Notes: generated by a model not told the origin, from the sequence alone. Positions 10,229-20,932 are shown, counted from the stretch's first letter. The stretch: DNA of 64,000 bases from Proales similis (GCA_019059635.1 JAGVRJ010000005.1:2294001-2358000), one strand, 5' to 3'. Numbers and translations: made by a program.

Positions 10229-12355
10229 TCAGTCGAAAAGGACAAATGGGATCTCATCGACCTTGTCCGAGTCTTCGAACGCAGACGCCAGCCAGGTCTG
10301 GTCCATTCTTAGCCTGTACTGTTGAGTGGTCATCCATTGACGAAATGAATGCAGCTGATGGTTCTGTGAGATGCGGAGCACGTTCACCAATTCGATATTC
10401 TCACTGGCCACCTGAAACAAGCGCTGAGTTTCGTCCGATACTTGGTCCGAGTTTCGAATTATGTCGTCGTCGAGGACCTTGCGGTTTTTCATTTGCACCA
10501 AATAAATGGCCTGGTTGCCTTGGGCGAATATGTCGTGCCGAATGAAATTCTCCCACCAGTCGAGTTTGGCCGCCAAATGATTCAGGTCGTATCGAGTGAT
10601 GTTCGCACCGGCGATCTGCACCATCCTGTACTGGTTCAAAGTTGTAAATTTAAAATTCCTGTAGTCATACAAGAACTGGTTGTGAGTAACAATGACCTCA
10701 TAAATTACTCTGTTCAGATGGTTGTTGAGCTCAACCAGCAGAAAATGCCGATTTATGACGACCGTGTTGTTCGCCTGAGTCATGTTAAGGTTGACGGCGA
10801 GCAGATCGCGATTTTGCTGCTCTCGAAACTGAAGCTGGGAAAAGGCGAGCGCATTGCGCACATACAGCTGCTCGTTGTTCTGCTCAAGTTGAGTCAAATA
10901 AATAAAGGCTTGGACGTATCCAGGTGGAATGTCAGGAATAAGATTGAGATTGGAAACGAGCAGGTAAAGTTCAAGGATTTGCCTTTGTTTCATCCAATAA
11001 ATAACAACATTTGAATATTGCATCACATGCTCCTCATCGTCGTCTTGTCTTTGGCGGAAATCAAATAGCTCTTTGTTTGGCTTCGGATTGGCGTTGAGCG
11101 CTCTCAAGTTGAGCTCGTGCCGAAAGTTGACCGAATCTCGTAGATGCTTTGCAATCAATGTGTGCTCCCAGTCGAACAGGCGACTGGTCAGTTTGTAGAG
11201 CTCGAGATCTTGACGTTGCTTGATGAAATATGCTCCGCGGGCACGATTCACCGCTTGCTCGTGGTGTCCTAGAGGCGAAGCCAGAGTGAGTGAGCAGTCG
11301 ACCCAGTGTGAGCCTGGATGAGTCAGAGCGACTTACGCATGTCGATCCAGCGTCTGCACTTGTCCATTCCGACGAGCACACAGAAGCGCGGATACTTTTC
11401 AAATGCCTCTGTGTCGAGCAGCTCGGACCAAGCGACGAGGTCGTTGCCGAACTCGTCGATGCGGAGCGTGTTGCCCCTGGTCACTTGCGCCTTCCACTTC
11501 TGCAGACCAGTCTGGAGGAGGCCATCGCTCAGACGAGACATTTGATGAGCGAGATGACTGAGCTGCTTCCGCAGGTCGGAGGCCAACTCACTACAATGGG
11601 CGGAATCTGAGTAGAGATCATCGTATTCGGACAACCAAGAGGCGTGGAGATCGATCCGAGCGCGAACAGATTCCAGGCGGCCTTTCACTGAGCTCGAGAT
11701 TAGGGTGGCCAGTTTGTGAATGCTCTGCTCGAGCTGGTCTCGGTGGGAGCTGATGCTTGTCAATGTCTCGTGCACGAATTGGAGCAGAGCGAACGAGCCT
11801 TTCATGTCCGCGAGAGCCTTGGAGGCCTCGCCTCCCAGCTGCTCGAACAGAGGTCTGACAAACTCGAGACGGGCGGAGATGGCCACCGAGAGAAAGTCGA
11901 GAAAAGAGGCGCGACTGGCGAGAAACTCGTCGAGAGTCTGATCGAGACCGGACTTGAGCTGAGCGGGCAGGGGACAGCCGGCCTCTTCTGTTGAGTTGAT
12001 TCGCTCGAGAGTGGCGACGACTTGTTTGGCGACCAGTGAGTCGACATTGTGGATCTGGTCAAGCAACTTGTGCTCGTACCGGGCCAAGTTGAGAGTGAGG
12101 TCGAGCACGAGCTGATCGAGCGAAGCGTTGAAGTTGGATCGAACCCGTTTGATGGACGCTTGGAGCCTTCTTTCCTCTTCGAGCTCCTCTGATTGGGCAA
12201 ACGAAGAGACAAATAGTCAGAGGGGAGACCAGACAGAGAGGGAGGTGATCGGGTTTACTTTGTCGAAAGTTGACCGGCTCTAATGCGCTTTCTATCTGTT
12301 GGGCTAGTTGAGAAACGACGAGAATGAATAGAACCAGAGAATTCATGACTCGCAT
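10229..12355 (-). CDS. Secreted helical orphan protein, 3 exons, ~662 aa
   Basis: I do not recognise this family. Exons (minus): 12355-12259, 12188-11337 and 11268-10229; phases agree. The N-terminus (MNSLVLFILVVSQLA after a second Met) is a clear signal peptide followed by polar sequence, so the product should enter the secretory pathway. There is no other obvious membrane segment. The rest is strongly helical with long polar heptad-like runs, for example RRLQASIKRV and SSHRDQLEQSIHKL. The second half is rich in Asn, Gln, Arg and Tyr, with possible N-glycosylation sites (NMTQ, NNTV, NITR). Cysteines are few. A decayed copy of its middle part lies at 5.1 kb. Two Met codons (12355 and 12346) could start it; both keep the signal peptide. 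Confidence 0.75.
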
Positions 12356-12642
12356 AAACAAATGATTCGCATAAAAGCAATGCGTTGAATAGGCTGAGTG
12401 ATTGCTGTTCACTGAATTGTATGCGCATTGCTTTATCAATAAATCGATGCTAAATTAAAAATCGTTCAATTCCCTTCTTTAATACAGTTGTTTAAATCTG
12501 CAACCAGAATAAGGCGATACAGCTCAGGCCAATGTTGATTAGTAGACATTTAAAAAAAAAAATTTTTAAAAGCAATTCTTGGTTTATTTTATGCCATAAG
12601 TGGCCATTTATTTCTGCCCAGGAATCTATTTTTCACTGGAAA

Positions 12643-15600
12643 TCAGAGAAATCTATTTTCCAGCTTTCCAACCCTCAGAGTGTGCTCGGCTAGTTTCTGC
12701 TTCATTTCGTTTATGGGCTGTTTGACCAGCTGGATTTCTTGATCGCTTTTATCCATGCGCGAGTTGATCAGATCGGAAAGTTTTTGAATGCTTTCATTCA
12801 GAGAATCCAAGCTGACCTCTTGCTTGCGTTGCTGGTCAAGGACATTTTGCTTTCGGTCTACGGCGGCTAGATCCAGAGCAATATTGCGACTTAGGCGCCA
12901 CAAACGAAATGCTCCTCTTAATGTTCGGTTTGAAATTTCTGATTTCTCGTTTCGCTTTCTTAGGCCTTTCCTCAAATACAAACTATAGTCAGTGATGAAA
13001 AACCGATGGGCACCGGTCAAGACGAGTAAGGCTCGCAGCCAACCCAGACTCCATCGATTTAATTGATCCCACAGTGCTCGCGAGTAGTAAATGTATTCCA
13101 GCTTGAGCTCAATGATCTTTACCTCAGCCTCTTGAAGCACCTGCTGCACTTCGTTAATAGCGATACCCACAAAAAGATTTAGCATGAAGATGGGCATTGT
13201 ATAAACAAATGCAAGCAGGAGCAAAAAGTTGCTCAAATTTGTCAAAGTCAGCTCGATGGCGTATAGGTTCGCATATGAAATGTCACCGATCATCATTGTG
13301 GATGCCTGCAATAGACTGAGCGGTGCAGAGAGAACAATGTTGAAAAAGTTCTCTTCACGGATAAGCTCATCTCTTGCTTGCACTCTAAAAGCAAACACAA
13401 AGCCCAGCAGAACAATGATCAGGATGGGCACCACCCTAACCGAGTTGCGCAGCACATTCTTGAACGCGTGAACGTAGAGGCCAAGCTTCCACACTGATAC
13501 CTTGTCAAGCATGACAAGGAAAAGAACATATGCGGCAAGAAGACAAATCGAGTAGAGCTGCACTGCCACATTTCGGTTCGAGCTTTTTTCAATCAGATAG
13601 ACGACAGTGATCATCAGCGGCAAATTAATCAGTTCGATTATATTCTTCCACGATCCGAAGTATTCGAGCGGTTTAAGCAGCATCTGAAATATCTCCAGGA
13701 TCCAGAACAAAAGAGCCAGTACGGTGATTACTGCGCCCAAGTTGTAGCTTAGAATGGGGCTTGTGCCAGAGAATGCAAACTGACTATTGACTGTGAACAG
13801 GATTAACAGTAAAAGGTAGAGGCTAAGCTTGATGTAATAAGCCAAGGCCAGATATTTCCACCTTTCTTTCACATAATGTTGAACTAATGCGCTTTGAATT
13901 ATATTGCCATTCTCAAGGTCAATCAGACGCTGAACATTAGAGGTAACAACCTTGGGCTCTCGTTTTTGTTGCTCTTGTTTGTGAAATTCATCCTCCTTGG
14001 GCCTTTCTTCCTTCGTTTGCTTTTCCATAAGAATAACGGTGGCAGATTGCAACTTGTTCAGTAGACTGCTGGGTTCCGCTTCTTTCTTATGTCCAGAACT
14101 CGCCTTTGCCCGATTTCGACTTTTCTCAAATAAGGGCTCGATGGCGTGAAAGAGATAAAATTGCTTCGAACCGACCTGAACGAACGCACGTTGAATTATT
14201 TGAAGAGTAGTCTCAACTGCTTGGTTTTGCTCTTCTGCTAGCTCGATGCACTCGGCCAACAAGCTACTCAAATTTAGATGATGAGAAAAGGCCCAGAGAA
14301 GTTGCTTGTTAAGATAGAATACGCGTTGATTGGCTCGTTTTTTCAATTTGTGCCTCCCGGTCGGCTCTGATTCGAGCTCAGCCTCTGATATTTTAACTTG
14401 ATCTAACCACCAGAGGCGAATTGCTCTTGGCACGTTTTGATTTTCATTAACCAAGGACGTGACGATTTCACAATATTTTTCAAACAGCACCACAAAATGC
14501 AGAAACTTTCCGTGCTGGAGAGCTCGAAGACAAAAGTCTTGGAAAAGAGAAAACTCGTCTGCGAAGCCTTGCTTCTGCTGCCTTCTCTTTTCTCCCAACA
14601 AAGCCTGCCCTCTTGCTTGATGGTCGTTTAAGTAGAAATCAAAGTTGAGTCGCAGTAACTTTTCCAGAATCGACGGCGACCGCATCTCGATTGCTTTGAA
14701 TATGGTGTCGACCGAAAAGTAAAAGCGTTCTTGGCCCCTCTCATCCTGGCCTTCTTGGATAGCCCATTCGTAAGCTTCAAATAGCTTGTTAAGCACTGCG
14801 TCTGAAATTAGTCTGTTTGGGACAATCAAGTCGAAGATTGATCGAAAGACCACAACATCCACCCAAGACTGGGTCTTTTTGACAAATTTCCTCTCAATAT
14901 GCTTTTCAAACTCGGCGACGAGCTCGTACTGGCTCTTAGCTTTCGTCCGGCTCTGTTCGCGGTTGGCTGCATGCTCGTTGAGCATAAAGAAAAAGAAAGC
15001 TACATCACAGGAATCGTGCGAGTCCACATTCAGATGCAGATGGTCCAAAGTGAACACCGATGCCACAACCAAGTCCGAGCTTATCTGATTGCCGAATGTT
15101 ATCTCTAGCTGTTGATGCTCTCGAAGTAGATTTCGGTCGACCGCACGCACAGGATTTAAATCCAAATTCAGTTGTCGGGTGGTTTTGCTTAGCGAACCGA
15201 ACGTGGACAAATCGACTCTTTCAATCTTGTTCGCACTGAGGTCGAGGTGCGACAGGCTGGTTAGCTTGGAGAAGGCACCCATGGAAAAGCGTTCGAACTG
15301 GTTGTGACTGAGAACGAGAGAGCCAAGACCCGTGAGGCCGTCGAATTGCACATTTGATAGCCGATTGTGCGATAGAACCAAAGTCTCCAAGTTAAAATTG
15401 TGCACAAATGTTTTCTCTTCCAAGTAGTTAATCGAATTGTGCGCCAAATTCAATTTTTCGAGCTGAACCAGTTTGCAAAATGCTTTCGGGTCGATCGAGC
15501 TGATCTCGTTCTTTTCCAAGCTGAGGAATTCGAGTCGAGTCAGTTTGTCTAGCGGCAGCGTTTCTTCGTCCACTGATTCAATCTGATTGAAATCCGCAAG

Positions 15601-17418
15601 CAGAATCCTCAAGTTCTTTAGATGAAAATTATCCAGTAACTTGCTCAGATGGTTTTGACTCAGTTCTAGCTCTTCAAGCGATTCGGGCAGATTGCCTACC
15701 GACAGTTCGCCGCTCAGATAATTGGAGCCCAGCGAGAGCCTTTTCAGACTAGGAGGCAAAGCAAACGGCAAACGCTTGTAATCTTGGCTTGGCAGGGAAC
15801 TTCCAAGGTTATTGCGGTTCAGATTGAGAACTTGAAGTGCCAGGCAAACACTGAATAGATCCGGCGCTATTCGAGACAATTTGTTGGACGAGAGATCCAA
15901 GGCAACCAAATGGCTCAAATGATCCAAGTTCGTGATATTGGCGAGCTGATTTCCACTCAGGTCGAGTTGCTCCAGTGAGCTGGGAAGATGAAATAACGCA
16001 TCTTCGCTCAAGTTGTTCATTGAGGCGTTGAGTACACGAAGCCGATTCAGTTTCGCCAGGCCGTTGAGAGCTTCGAGTTTGTTCCGGGCGATATTTAGCT
16101 CTGCTATTGACGAGGGAATTGAATAAAAAAGATTTTCAGATTGCTCGATTTGATTAGAAGACAAATCGAGTAGCTCAAGTCCGACAAGATGGTGAAGTGA
16201 GTCGACTTTTGAAAGCAGGTTGTCGGCGAGATTGAGCTTCTTTAGACTTGCCGGCAGTTGAGAGATAAGCTCGGCCACTCTGGCGCCTAGGCGGTTTGCC
16301 GAGAGATCGAGCACTTTCAAATTAGTAAACTTCTTTATGAGCCTTGTCTGGACCAGTTCGTTGCCATTTAAACAAAGCTCTCTGAGCTCAAAAGGAAGCT
16401 GAGGAAGAGGATTGTCGTCGATCGAACTCATTTGATTCGAACCGATGTCAATCTTCCTAAGCCTAATCAGATGTGCAATGTTCGCAAGAGCGCTGAGCTC
16501 GTTGTCGCTCAAGCAGAGTTCTTTGAGACTTGACGGCAGGTTAGCAAACGATATCTGTCCAGTGAATTCATTAGATGAAAGGTCTAAGCGCTCGAGATTG
16601 TTTGGAAATTCGAGTCCAACGTATTTCTCACTAACGGCTGCGCGGCCCCTTCCAATCTGGTTATTGGCAAGATTTAAATGGCCAAGTTTGGCTAGGTACA
16701 GAAACGCTCGCTTATCAATGTCACGCAGTAAATTGTTTGACAAATCCAACATCTGTAAATTGTCAAGTCTAGACAGACTGTACAATTCTGTGAACTGATT
16801 ACCATCCAAGTAGAGGCAAGTAAGCGATTTGGGAAGGTGAAAGAATAACTTGTCTTGGCAGATGCTGAGCTGATTTGAACCGAGGTCAAGTGATTGCAGG
16901 CTCACGTTGTCTGATATTCGCTCGACGTGAGTCAGTCCGCATTTGCGCAGCTTAAGCTCGGTCAAAGTCGAAGGCAATGAAGAGAATATTGCTGGCTGGA
17001 TGGGATTATGAGATAAGTCAAGTTGACGCAGATGAGGCAAACTTGACAAGCCGTCAATTTGAAAGAGGCGATTTCGGCTCAGAATTAAGCAAACTAGGGA
17101 GCCAGGCAGCCGATCGAAATTGACTTGTCCGTCGAGATGATTTCGAGCCAGTGAGAGCTTTTTAAGCTGAGTGGGAAGGCGAAAACTAAACGAGTTCTCC
17201 TTCAAAACTCGTCTAGACCTTCCAAGGAAATTCTTGTCGAGACACAGCTCGACCCAATCATCGCTCTCATTGTAGTCTTCAGGCCCAACATCCTCGAGGT
17301 GTCGACCGGACAAGTCTAGCTTGCGTTCGTACTCCTCTCCTGAGAACTTTGAACCAGAATCAGGTTCTTTGCTCGCTTCTATCGCTTTCGCTCTAATAAC
17401 GCTCTCTTTGAGATCCAT
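12643..17418 (-). CDS. Leucine-rich-repeat protein fused to a TRPA-like cation channel, single exon, 1591 aa
   Basis: The first Met is at 17418; an acceptor-like TTGATTGCAG just upstream suggests a 5' UTR intron. Residues ~35-765 form about 31 leucine-rich repeats of 22-26 aa (for example LQSLDLGSNQLS, LVALDLSSNKLSRI, LEKLNLAHNSIN). Residues ~770-1170 are helical without clear repeats. A six-helix channel follows: S1 (LSLYLLLLILF, ~1190), S2 (VLALLFWILEIF), S3, S4-S5, a pore with TMMIGDISY (~1370) and S6 ending MPIFMLNLFVGIAINEV. Pore and S6 match TRPA channels (family MMLGDINY and LMNLLIGLAVGD). The C-terminus (~1500-1591) is a predicted coiled coil, as expected for tetramer assembly. TRPA channels normally carry ankyrin repeats; I see none. 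No signal peptide precedes the LRRs, so they should be cytosolic. The gene lacks coding introns although its neighbours are split. Confidence 0.85.
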   Translation of the reverse strand: MDLKESVIRAKAIEASKEPDSGSKFSGEEYERKLDLSGRHLEDVGPEDYNESDDWVELCLDKNFLGRSRRVLKENSFSFRLPTQLKKLSLARNHLDGQVNFDRLPGSLVCLILSRNRLFQIDGLSSLPHLRQLDLSHNPIQPAIFSSLPSTLTELKLRKCGLTHVERISDNVSLQSLDLGSNQLSICQDKLFFHLPKSLTCLYLDGNQFTELYSLSRLDNLQMLDLSNNLLRDIDKRAFLYLAKLGHLNLANNQIGRGRAAVSEKYVGLEFPNNLERLDLSSNEFTGQISFANLPSSLKELCLSDNELSALANIAHLIRLRKIDIGSNQMSSIDDNPLPQLPFELRELCLNGNELVQTRLIKKFTNLKVLDLSANRLGARVAELISQLPASLKKLNLADNLLSKVDSLHHLVGLELLDLSSNQIEQSENLFYSIPSSIAELNIARNKLEALNGLAKLNRLRVLNASMNNLSEDALFHLPSSLEQLDLSGNQLANITNLDHLSHLVALDLSSNKLSRIAPDLFSVCLALQVLNLNRNNLGSSLPSQDYKRLPFALPPSLKRLSLGSNYLSGELSVGNLPESLEELELSQNHLSKLLDNFHLKNLRILLADFNQIESVDEETLPLDKLTRLEFLSLEKNEISSIDPKAFCKLVQLEKLNLAHNSINYLEEKTFVHNFNLETLVLSHNRLSNVQFDGLTGLGSLVLSHNQFERFSMGAFSKLTSLSHLDLSANKIERVDLSTFGSLSKTTRQLNLDLNPVRAVDRNLLREHQQLEITFGNQISSDLVVASVFTLDHLHLNVDSHDSCDVAFFFFMLNEHAANREQSRTKAKSQYELVAEFEKHIERKFVKKTQSWVDVVVFRSIFDLIVPNRLISDAVLNKLFEAYEWAIQEGQDERGQERFYFSVDTIFKAIEMRSPSILEKLLRLNFDFYLNDHQARGQALLGEKRRQQKQGFADEFSLFQDFCLRALQHGKFLHFVVLFEKYCEIVTSLVNENQNVPRAIRLWWLDQVKISEAELESEPTGRHKLKKRANQRVFYLNKQLLWAFSHHLNLSSLLAECIELAEEQNQAVETTLQIIQRAFVQVGSKQFYLFHAIEPLFEKSRNRAKASSGHKKEAEPSSLLNKLQSATVILMEKQTKEERPKEDEFHKQEQQKREPKVVTSNVQRLIDLENGNIIQSALVQHYVKERWKYLALAYYIKLSLYLLLLILFTVNSQFAFSGTSPILSYNLGAVITVLALLFWILEIFQMLLKPLEYFGSWKNIIELINLPLMITVVYLIEKSSNRNVAVQLYSICLLAAYVLFLVMLDKVSVWKLGLYVHAFKNVLRNSVRVVPILIIVLLGFVFAFRVQARDELIREENFFNIVLSAPLSLLQASTMMIGDISYANLYAIELTLTNLSNFLLLLAFVYTMPIFMLNLFVGIAINEVQQVLQEAEVKIIELKLEYIYYSRALWDQLNRWSLGWLRALLVLTGAHRFFITDYSLYLRKGLRKRNEKSEISNRTLRGAFRLWRLSRNIALDLAAVDRKQNVLDQQRKQEVSLDSLNESIQKLSDLINSRMDKSDQEIQLVKQPINEMKQKLAEHTLRVGKLENRFL

Positions 17419-17858
17419 TGCTGTCTGCAATCAACATGTCAGCTCGGTTCTAGACTATATTCACAAGAGAGTATATCATCATACCATATTCTCAATCAAA
17501 TTATTAATCACAATGCGAACATTCGTCCCTCAAACTTGTCAGAAATTGCACAACCATTATCGCACTCAATACGGACTTGACAATTAATTGCGTTCTAGAC
17601 GAGGCAAGCTATCGACGAAAACAAGAAAAATTCTTGAGCGTGTCGTCGTTCTATTTAAATTGAAAAATTGAAAGAGTTCCTCCCATTAACGAAATAGACA
17701 CAGGCGCTGATGCCACTCGACACTTTAATTAATTCACATGCAATGAGATCAAAATTAAAAGATACAGAGAGAGAGCAAAATATTCAAGAATTGAGCAAAT
17801 TTATTTCTAAGTAGAACTAAGTTTTATAGAAAGAATGTTGTTCGATTCATGCGTTAAG
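17419..17858. other. Intergenic upstream of the LRR-TRPA gene
   Basis: AT-rich spacer that should hold the promoter and a probable 5' UTR exon of the channel gene. No coding signal was found on either strand. Confidence 0.45.
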
Positions 17859-18266
17859 CTATTGAAAGGATCTGTAGAAAACGTGGTTGCCGATCCTTCT
17901 CACAACTTGGCAATTTTGAGTCCACGGTGGATAGCCTTCTTTGTCCGGGTTGTTGTAATGGTCACATCCTTCAGTAGGGTCGCGATTATTGGCCAGCTCT
18001 TGGCTAACGATATTTTTCGCCCTGTTGAATGCCGCTTAATCATCGATTTCAATCGTATGGCGCCCGTTCCAGCATTCAAACTGTCCTTGATGAAGACAGA
18101 CACTTTTGCGGCTCCTTCCGCCCCAATATTCACGGTTGAGTGCTGCTCGGTTCTTAATCACCCAGACCACCCATTTTTGGCCTATTTCAGGCTCACCGCG
18201 AGCTTCTGCGTACAATGTAGCCGCCAAAACAAGCTGCTCTGAATCGTTCCTCGATACAGAAGTCAT
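17859..18266 (-). pseudogene. SleB-type (Hydrolase_2) cell-wall hydrolase, interrupted by one in-frame stop
   Basis: Bacterial SleB-family enzymes cleave peptidoglycan. The first half (18266-18039) contains LYAEARGEPEIGQ, the family's catalytic-Glu motif, then NRAALN and HQGQFECWN, also typical. A TAA stop at 18036-18038 follows. The same frame then stays open to a TAG at 17859-17861 and encodes the rest of the family: DPTEGCDHYNNP, PPWTQNC and IGNHVFYR. No GT donor between the conserved FECWN and the stop allows it to be spliced out. There is no signal peptide. A recent nonsense mutation, a stop readthrough or a base error would each explain this. The family is bacterial and phage in the main, so transfer is likely. 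I give no restored sequence. Confidence 0.75.
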
Positions 18267-18741
18267 TATTGTTCTTTCTCTTCTTTTCGCTTTTCCTCAG
18301 CTCAGACTGATCAACTCGAGTTTCGCATCTTCGCCTTTTAAAGCGAAGCATGAGCTCATCACTCAACGTTCAGATGAGTCATTAAATTGCTCAATAAGGA
18401 CGCCAGAAAATTCTCGAGTAGCCTCTTCATCTGCGCAATTCTTCCTAACCTATGCGCGAGGTAAACATAATCGCTTGCGCTTGGCCTTAGAACGAGCATC
18501 AGAACCAAGTCGAACGTAAATTCGATTGCTTACATGAACGAGGTTGACCGATTTCCAAGATCACAATTCGGATCTGAGTCACCCGTCTTCGCTTGAAGTG
18601 ATAAGCAATGCATTATGTTTCTTCAAAATTTATGTTAAGGAAATATTCCACAGGCCTTTTGATGAACTTGGATGTTGTTAAAAACGAACTGGATGAAAGA
18701 ATTAGGAGCGAACTTCACTTAATCTTTAGCTTATTGTTTGT
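18267..18741. other. Intergenic, no gene seen
   Basis: The spacer lies between the SleB-like gene start and the CDK5RAP1 stop. Plus-strand ORFs here (for example 18106-18519) run antisense to, or past, the SleB-like gene and have no family features. Confidence 0.45.
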
Positions 18742-20547
18742 TCATTTTAAGAGGTGCTTTATTCTTGCAAAAGTTTGGAGCCTGGTGGAGAACAACGGCT
18801 CTGCTTTGAAGCTTTGCGATGTGGCACTCAAAAGTCGACACGCAACGTAATCGCCGATTTGCGGCATTTGGTGGTTGCTGCTGAGCTCTTTCCCTTGCGA
18901 CCACAGCAAGAAGTCTGATTCGCTTTGAATGCAGGGCAACTCTTTCTTGGGAAAGACCACAATTGTGTTGTTGTCGTTGCGTCCTGAATAGTCCAGTTGC
19001 GATCTTTTGCTGGTTGTGTCAATCAAGACCAGATGAGTTTGCCCTAGTTTGCCTTGGTTCAGCTCATGAGCCGTGCTTCTGAATGCTTCGACCATTTCGA
19101 GATATCGTCGGTTTTTCACCTCTTCGGCTACATTGTCTTCGAATCGGTGATAGGCCCGTGTCTTTTCTCTCATGCTGTATGCATACAGAAAGCAGAACGA
19201 GTATTTTACTTGGCGAATGAGACTTAGAGTGTCCTCATGCTCAGATTCGGTCTCTCCGCAAAAGCCGGCGATGAAATCACTGGTTAGCGCCACCTCGGGA
19301 AGAATAGATCGAATTTGCCCGACCAGATCCAAGTAAGCCTCTCGAGTGTATCCTCGTCTCATTCGCTCGAGGCAAGTTGAGCTACCCGATTGCGCTGGTA
19401 AGTGAATTGTCTTGCAGATGTTGTCGCGCTCACGCATCAGGTAGAGCAGATCGTCGGGAAAGTCTTTCGGGTGCGGTGAAGTGAACCTCACTCTCATCTC
19501 CGGATTGACCAGAGAGACGGCGTCCAGCAGGTCGACGAACCGCTCTCCGCCCGACTTGCGTTTGAAGTTACTTCGAAATCCGCGACTCAGGTTCGGATCG
19601 TGTGCGTCCTCTCGTCGAGCAGCCTTGACCTGACTCAAGTCTTGATAGCTGTTAACGTTCTGCCCGAGGAGAGTCACTTCGCGGATGCCTTGTTCCGACA
19701 GTTGGCGCACTTCGTCCACAATCGACTCGATCGCACGACTCCTCTCCCTGCCTCGTACGAACGGAACAATGCACTAATGGGGATTTGAAGCGATTTCAAT
19801 TCAGCTCGCTCAGATTAGCGTAGTTAGATTGACGATACTTACGAAACTGCACATGTTATCGCACCCACGCTGAATGGACACGAATGCGGTTTTTTTGTTG
19901 GCATTCATGCGAGCCGGTCGAATCTCGGCGTAGGTTTCCTCCAACGAAAGCTGCACATTCATTGCTGTGTTGGCACTGCTCAACGAGCTCTGTAGCAAGT
20001 CGGGAAGAGATCTGTATGCGTCGGGGCCGCATACCACATCGACCAGCTTTTCCTTTTCAACGATTTTCTCTTTCAGTCTCTCGGCCATACAGCCCAAGAT
20101 GCCGATTTGCAAATCGCCTTTCTCCTTCTTCAAATGAGTAAAATCTTTCAGCCGGTTCCAGATCTTTTGTTCGGCGTTGTCTCTTATGCTGCAAGTAACC
20201 ACCAGAATCACGTCTGCCTCTCCGACGCTGCTGCAACGTTCGTAGCGGCCTGTTTTGCTCAGGATCGAGTTGGCTATTTCGGCGTCGTTCGTGTTCATTT
20301 GACAGCCGTGAATCTCGAAGAAAACCCGCCGAACGCCGCCGAATTCACTCAAATCTTCTTCAAGATTGCGGCGCAATTCTGGCTCTGCGAGAACTTGCGT
20401 TCGGCTTGAACTTTCTAAGCCAGACGCAATAAACTCCTTCAGACCAGGTCCTGATCCAGGAAGAGTGTGCTTGATTGTCTTGTGGCTGCTGGCAGCCCTC
20501 TTGCCCAGAGCCGACTGCACAGAGAAGCGTATCAAGGCTGGCAACAT
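18742..20547 (-). CDS. CDK5RAP1: CDK5RAP1 mitochondrial tRNA methylthiotransferase, 2 exons, ~578 aa
   Basis: The enzyme is a radical-SAM methylthiotransferase that adds a 2-methylthio group to isopentenyl-A37 of mitochondrial tRNAs. Exons (minus): 20547-19843 and 19773-18742. The N-terminus (MLPALIRFSVQSALGKRAAS) looks like a mitochondrial presequence. The N-terminal UPF0004 domain has its three iron-sulfur cysteines in EIHGCQMNTNDAE, VTCSIRDNAEQK and ILGCMAER. The radical-SAM CxxxCxxC (GCDNMCSFCIVP) spans the single intron, which confirms the splice. VTLLGQNVNSY, SDFIAGFCGETE and RRGYTREAYL follow as in the family, then a C-terminal TRAM-like region. Length is close to that of animal orthologues. 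CDKAL1 is excluded by the QNVNSY motif. Confidence 0.95.
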
Positions 20548-20932
20548 GGATCAGAGTTCCCGAGCGTCGATTTACAACTTAAACCATCACTTCTGGTCAT
20601 GTTTGTTCTCTCGTGGCCTCATTTTCCATAATTCATGCCCAAACCGACTTTGCACTCGTCTTCTAGACCAGTGCGATTCAACTCAACTTTCTGTCCCGTT
20701 GTTTCTTCTTTTAGAGCATTGAAGCCGAAAATGGCTGAAAACTTTATCCCACAACATTGATAGCTCGATTTGGTGCACATTTTTCAAATTAATTACAAGA
20801 TTGAACGCAGAAAAGAACTGAATCTACTCAGCGCGAGCTGAAAAAGAAGAAGACAAAGAAGTATTAATTCGCTTGATGCTTAAACGGCCAACATGAAAGT
20901 TAAATTCAATAAACAAAATACAGAAATCAAAC
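20548..20932. other. Intergenic, no gene seen
   Basis: The spacer holds the CDK5RAP1 promoter and the 3' end of the next minus-strand gene. Nothing else is recognisable. Confidence 0.45.

Noticed and set aside
10442-11014. 190-aa plus-strand ORF
   Set aside because: It lies antisense within the last exon of the secreted orphan and has no family features; the minus frame is longer and spliced in phase.
18036-18038. Intron removing the stop in the SleB-like gene
   Set aside because: The only nearby GT (in the codons before FECWN) would also delete the conserved FECWN motif, so splicing does not rescue the gene sensibly.
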